From positions 1-52,098 of the forward strand of contig NZ_JAKEIO010000045.1 in the NCBI RefSeq assembly GCF_021474405.1: a stretch of 52,098 nt of DNA. The letters are read 5' to 3'. Position numbers and translations under genes: made by a program. Position 1 is the stretch's first letter, and the number at the start of each line of letters is the position of its first letter. The DNA is from [Streptosporangium] indianense. GTDB taxonomy: Bacteria > Actinomycetota > Actinomycetes > Streptomycetales > Streptomycetaceae. The notes below the pieces were generated by a model, which was not told where the DNA came from, did no database searches, and saw only the letters and a list, made by a program, of their open reading frames with translations. This document shows, in pieces, positions 50,551-52,098 of this stretch.

Positions 50551-52098
50551 GTGGCTCGACACGACCGGCTGTACCCGGAGCCGACAGGCGAGGTGCGCAT
50601 GAGTCTGTCACTGCGCTTCGCGGCCGGATCGCACAAGGGCATGATCCGGGAGGGCAACGAGGACTCCGGATACGCCGGCCCGCGCCTGCTCGCCATCGCC
50701 GACGGCATGGGCGGCGCGGCGGCCGGTGAGGTCGCCTCCTCCGAGGCCATCTCCACCATCGTCGCCCTCGACGACGACGTCCCCGGCTCCGACATCCTCA
50801 CCTCGCTCGGCACCGCGGTGCAGCGCGCCAACGACCAGCTGCGCTCCATGGTCGAGGACGACCCCCAGCTGGAAGGCATGGGGACGACCCTGACCGCCCT
50901 GCTGTGGACGGGCCAGCGCCTCGGCCTGGTCCACGTCGGCGACTCGCGCGCCTACCTGCTCCGCGACGGCGTCCTCACCCAGATCACCCAGGACCACACC
51001 TGGGTGCAGCGCCTGGTCGACGAGGGCCGCATCACCGAGGAGGAGGCGACCACGCACCCGCAGCGCTCGCTGCTGATGCGCGCCCTCGGGTCGGGCGACC
51101 ACGTCGAGCCGGACCTGTCCATCCGCGAGGTCCGCGCCGGCGACCGCTACCTGATCTGCTCCGACGGCCTGTCCGGCGTGGTGTCCCACCAGACGCTGGA
51201 GGACACCCTCGCCAGCTACCAGGGCCCGCAGGAGACCGTCCAGAACCTGATCGAGCTGGCCCTGCGCGGCGGCGGCCCGGACAACATCACGGTCATCATC
51301 GCCGACGTCCTCGACCTCGACACCGGCGACACCCTCGCGGGACAGCTGTCCGACACCCCCGTCGTGGTCGGCGCCGTCGCGGAGAACCAGCACCAGCTGC
51401 ACGACAACGGCATCATGCAGACCCCCGCGGGCCGCGCCTCCGGGCTCGGCCGCCACGGGCACGGCCGGGGTGGCGGGGGCGGCGAGTTCGGCCCGCCCGG
51501 CTCCGGCGACACCACCGGCTACATCCCGGCAGACGGCTTCGACTACGGCGACGACGACTTCACCAAGCCCCGCCGCAAGAAGGGCCGCTGGCTGAAGAGA
51601 TCCCTCTACGGCGCCCTCGCCCTGGCCGTCGTCGGCGGCGGTCTGTACGGCGGATACCGCTGGACGCAGACGCAGTACTACGTCGGCACGGAGGACGAGC
51701 ACGTCGCCCTGTACCGGGGCATCAGCCAGGACCTGGCCTGGGTCTCGCTCTCGAAGGTCGAGAAGGACCACCCCGAGATCGAACTCAAGTACCTGCCGCC
51801 CTACCAGCAGAAGCAGGTCAAGGAGACGATCCCCGAGGGCGGGCTCAAGAACGCCCAGGCGAAGATCCAGGAACTGTCGGTGCAGGCCTCCGCGTGCAAG
51901 AAGGAGGCGCAGCGGCGCGAAGCCGAGAGCAAGAACAACTCCAAGACCGGCGAAGGCGAGGCCGGGGGCACCACGGGAACCACTCCCGCCTCCTTCACGT
52001 CCAAGGCCACACCGACGCCGAACCCGTCCAGCCCGTCGGGTTCACCGTCGGCTCCGGAGAAGTCCACGCCCCCGACCACGACCGCACCCACCCCCCGC
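50551..52098 (+). CDS. pstP: PP2C-type Ser/Thr phosphatase PstP (3' end outside window)
   Basis: At least 516 codons, open at the window end. The PP2C domain (about residues 20-255) has the metal-site motifs EDSGYAG, LLAIADGMGG, HVGDSRAYLL, CSDGLSG and GGPDNITVI. One membrane helix (SLYGALALAVVGGGLYGGY) follows, then an external Pro/Ser/Thr-rich tail. It dephosphorylates PknA/PknB-type kinases and their targets. The GTG at 50551 follows GGAGGG at 8 bases; the ATG at 50599 has a poorer site. Expected next genes are rodA, pbpA and pknB. Confidence 0.93.
   Translation, partial: MARHDRLYPEPTGEVRMSLSLRFAAGSHKGMIREGNEDSGYAGPRLLAIADGMGGAAAGEVASSEAISTIVALDDDVPGSDILTSLGTAVQRANDQLRSMVEDDPQLEGMGTTLTALLWTGQRLGLVHVGDSRAYLLRDGVLTQITQDHTWVQRLVDEGRITEEEATTHPQRSLLMRALGSGDHVEPDLSIREVRAGDRYLICSDGLSGVVSHQTLEDTLASYQGPQETVQNLIELALRGGGPDNITVIIADVLDLDTGDTLAGQLSDTPVVVGAVAENQHQLHDNGIMQTPAGRASGLGRHGHGRGGGGGEFGPPGSGDTTGYIPADGFDYGDDDFTKPRRKKGRWLKRSLYGALALAVVGGGLYGGYRWTQTQYYVGTEDEHVALYRGISQDLAWVSLSKVEKDHPEIELKYLPPYQQKQVKETIPEGGLKNAQAKIQELSVQASACKKEAQRREAESKNNSKTGEGEAGGTTGTTPASFTSKATPTPNPSSPSGSPSAPEKSTPPTTTAPTPR

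Noticed and set aside
1..52098. CRISPR arrays, rRNA genes or intact insertion sequences
   Set aside because: No regularly spaced repeats with unique spacers, no rRNA sequence and no transposase gene were seen; the only mobile-like element is the small one at 13687-13781.

Overview
The window is very GC-rich DNA with third-codon-position G/C bias, GTG starts and tightly packed genes that often overlap by 4 bases (ATGA or GTGA). Together with the gene content (A-factor-type signalling, two branched-chain keto-acid dehydrogenase operons, Bpa proteasome activator, fhaA-fhaB-pstP) it points to a Streptomyces chromosome. A perfect parS site (18011-18024), a tRNA-Leu(CAG) and the fha/pstP block place it in the core near oriC. 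The order resembles what I remember of the S. coelicolor SCO3810-SCO3845 region; that is memory, not a search.

Layout. 1-3.8 kb: methyltransferase, a gntR-MFS operon and an S11 D-Ala-D-Ala carboxypeptidase. 3.9-7.6 kb: bkdA1-B1-C1 (E1 alpha, E1 beta, E2), leftward. 8.0-11.6 kb: two divergent membrane Ser/Thr kinases, the second with a PASTA-like sensor. 11.7-16.8 kb: Bpa, PadR regulator, an alanine/proline-rich membrane protein, a 95-bp MITE-like element, a quinone oxidoreductase and a DrrAB-type exporter. 16.9-20.5 kb: potassium channel, MoeA-like and MobA-like molybdopterin genes. 20.5-24.9 kb: second bkd operon with a divergent Lrp/AsnC regulator. 25.0-29.0 kb: TetR regulator, paaH and divergent paaN. 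29.0-32.0 kb: SPOUT methyltransferase, HTTM protein and DUF5819 protein. 32.2-36.3 kb: acyl-CoA dehydrogenase, rhodanese, J-domain protein and DUF2252 protein.

36.4-41.6 kb is the most striking part: a gamma-butyrolactone-type (GBL) signalling island. It has a receptor-type TetR, an AfsA-family synthase with a TTA (bldA-type) codon at codon 7, a coupled NAD-dependent epimerase/dehydratase, a cytochrome P450, and a second receptor-like TetR. Three sequences matching the autoregulatory element (ARE) of GBL receptors lie upstream of afsA, the P450 and the second tetR.

41.8-48.4 kb: VOC protein, NarL-type two-component pair, MacB/FtsX-like ABC transporter and HxlR regulator. 48.5-52.1 kb: tRNA-Leu, fhaA, fhaB and the start of pstP, which runs off the window.

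Other regulatory signals read directly: a shared 14-bp operator (ACCGATYGTTCGGT) in front of both bkdA2 and paaN; a KstR-like palindrome in front of the acyl-CoA dehydrogenase; DnaA-box-like 9-mers between genes; and two tetR genes whose 3' ends have been tandemly duplicated into the downstream spacer.
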